From an uncultured Methanobrevibacter sp. (GTDB lineage Archaea > Methanobacteriota > Methanobacteria > Methanobacteriales > Methanobacteriaceae), in contig NZ_CADCJB010000010.1 of NCBI RefSeq assembly GCF_902801725.1, positions 1 through 50,383 on the forward strand: a stretch of 50,383 nucleotides of DNA. The letters are read 5' to 3'. The notes under the pieces were generated by a model. It ran no database searches. It was not told the origin of the DNA and saw only the letters and a program-made list of their open reading frames with translations. The position numbers were made by a program, and so were the translations under genes. Positions 49,977 to 50,383 of this stretch are shown piece by piece. Each line of letters starts with the position of its first letter. Position 1 is the stretch's first letter.

Positions 49977-50383
49977 ATGACATATTCATCGGGGTTAAAA
50001 CGCAATATAATTTCACGGGAATTTCCCTTAACCCCTTTTCCTGTAAATTTAGTATCAATCAACCTAACAAATTCCAGTTTGTCCAATGTCCTATTGAATG
50101 AAGAGCGACGAGCGCCGGTTTTATCCTCAAATAATTCAAACAGTTCTCCCGCAGTATAAACACCATCATAATCAGCTATTATTTTTAAAATAGCCTTTTC
50201 AGTGTCGTTTAAAGAATTAATAGTACGTTCGATATTTACAGATACAAGCGAGTCAATGGCCTTTTCATAGTGTTTTTCTAAAATTTCTCTGCTGGCGTCG
50301 GCTTCGGCAATATTTCCGCAGGATTTTAGAAGGTTGATTCCTATTCTCAAATCCCCGTTTTCATAGGTATACATTGCAATCTG
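49973..50383 (-). CDS. cdc6: Orc1/Cdc6 replication initiator, C-terminal part (start outside window)
   Basis: The frame stays open to the right edge (QIA precedes MYTYENGD), so the ATG at 50374 is internal. YENGDLRIGINLLKSCGNIAEADASREI matches the end of the AAA+ lid with the sensor-2 Arg (usual form GDaRrAldLLr.AgeiAe). From about residue 50 of the visible part, LNDTEKAILKIIAD..GVYTAGELFELF...TGARRSSFNRTLDKLE...LI matches the Cdc6 C-terminal winged helix (PF09079), which binds origin DNA. The protein marks and melts replication origins and loads MCM. It converges on the small plus-strand gene. Origins often lie beside such genes, but usually upstream, beyond this window. Confidence 0.9.
   Translation of the reverse strand, partial: QIAMYTYENGDLRIGINLLKSCGNIAEADASREILEKHYEKAIDSLVSVNIERTINSLNDTEKAILKIIADYDGVYTAGELFELFEDKTGARRSSFNRTLDKLEFVRLIDTKFTGKGVKGNSREIILRFNPDEYVI

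Overview
The window looks like chromosome of a gut or rumen methanogen of the order Methanobacteriales, most likely Methanobrevibacter. Three things point there: tandem giant 'adhesin-like' surface proteins, archaeal housekeeping genes (S3Ae, archease, RtcB, Orc1/Cdc6, a methylthioinosine-type phosphorylase), and very AT-rich intergenic DNA with TATA-type promoters and GGAGG/GGTGAT-type ribosome binding sites. Every gene except one small ORF lies on the minus strand.

Positions 1-42110 hold three giant secreted proteins in tandem, read right to left. ALP3 (31401-42110, 3569 aa) has a signal peptide, a right-handed beta-helix, ten DUF11-type repeats, four Ig-like domains and a C-terminal membrane anchor. 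ALP2 (6277-29688, 7803 aa) has a signal peptide, a first beta-helix, a linker, a second beta-helix with its own cap, about 37 Ig-like domains and the same type of C-terminal anchor. ALP1 (1-5634, N-terminal 1878 codons only) runs off the left edge and is a close paralogue of the ALP2 N-terminus. ALP1 and ALP2 share promoter spacing, an 11-base 5' UTR motif and a 17-base identical Shine-Dalgarno/start block. In both, a leader segment can pair with the Shine-Dalgarno, with one compensatory base-pair change. ALP3 lacks this leader.

Positions 42569-50383 are housekeeping: ribosomal protein S3Ae, a glutamate-cysteine ligase homologue, a NifX/NifB-type cofactor-binding domain protein, a methylthioinosine/methylthioadenosine phosphorylase, the RNA ligase RtcB, a MetX-like alpha/beta-hydrolase lacking its catalytic residues, a four-helix membrane protein, archease (the RtcB activator), a 58-aa membrane protein on the plus strand, and the C-terminus of Orc1/Cdc6. 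RtcB and archease would act together in tRNA splicing and RNA repair. The four genes from rtcB to archease sit within 3.4 kb but seem to be split into several transcripts.

No tRNA, rRNA, CRISPR array, insertion sequence or prophage was recognised. The features most worth a second look are the shared, potentially SD-sequestering leader of ALP1/ALP2, the nested repeat architecture of ALP2 (including a tail-fibre-like insert recurring at one beta-helix position), the shared GNP(L/I)W C-terminal anchor, and the MetX-like pseudoenzyme between rtcB and archease.
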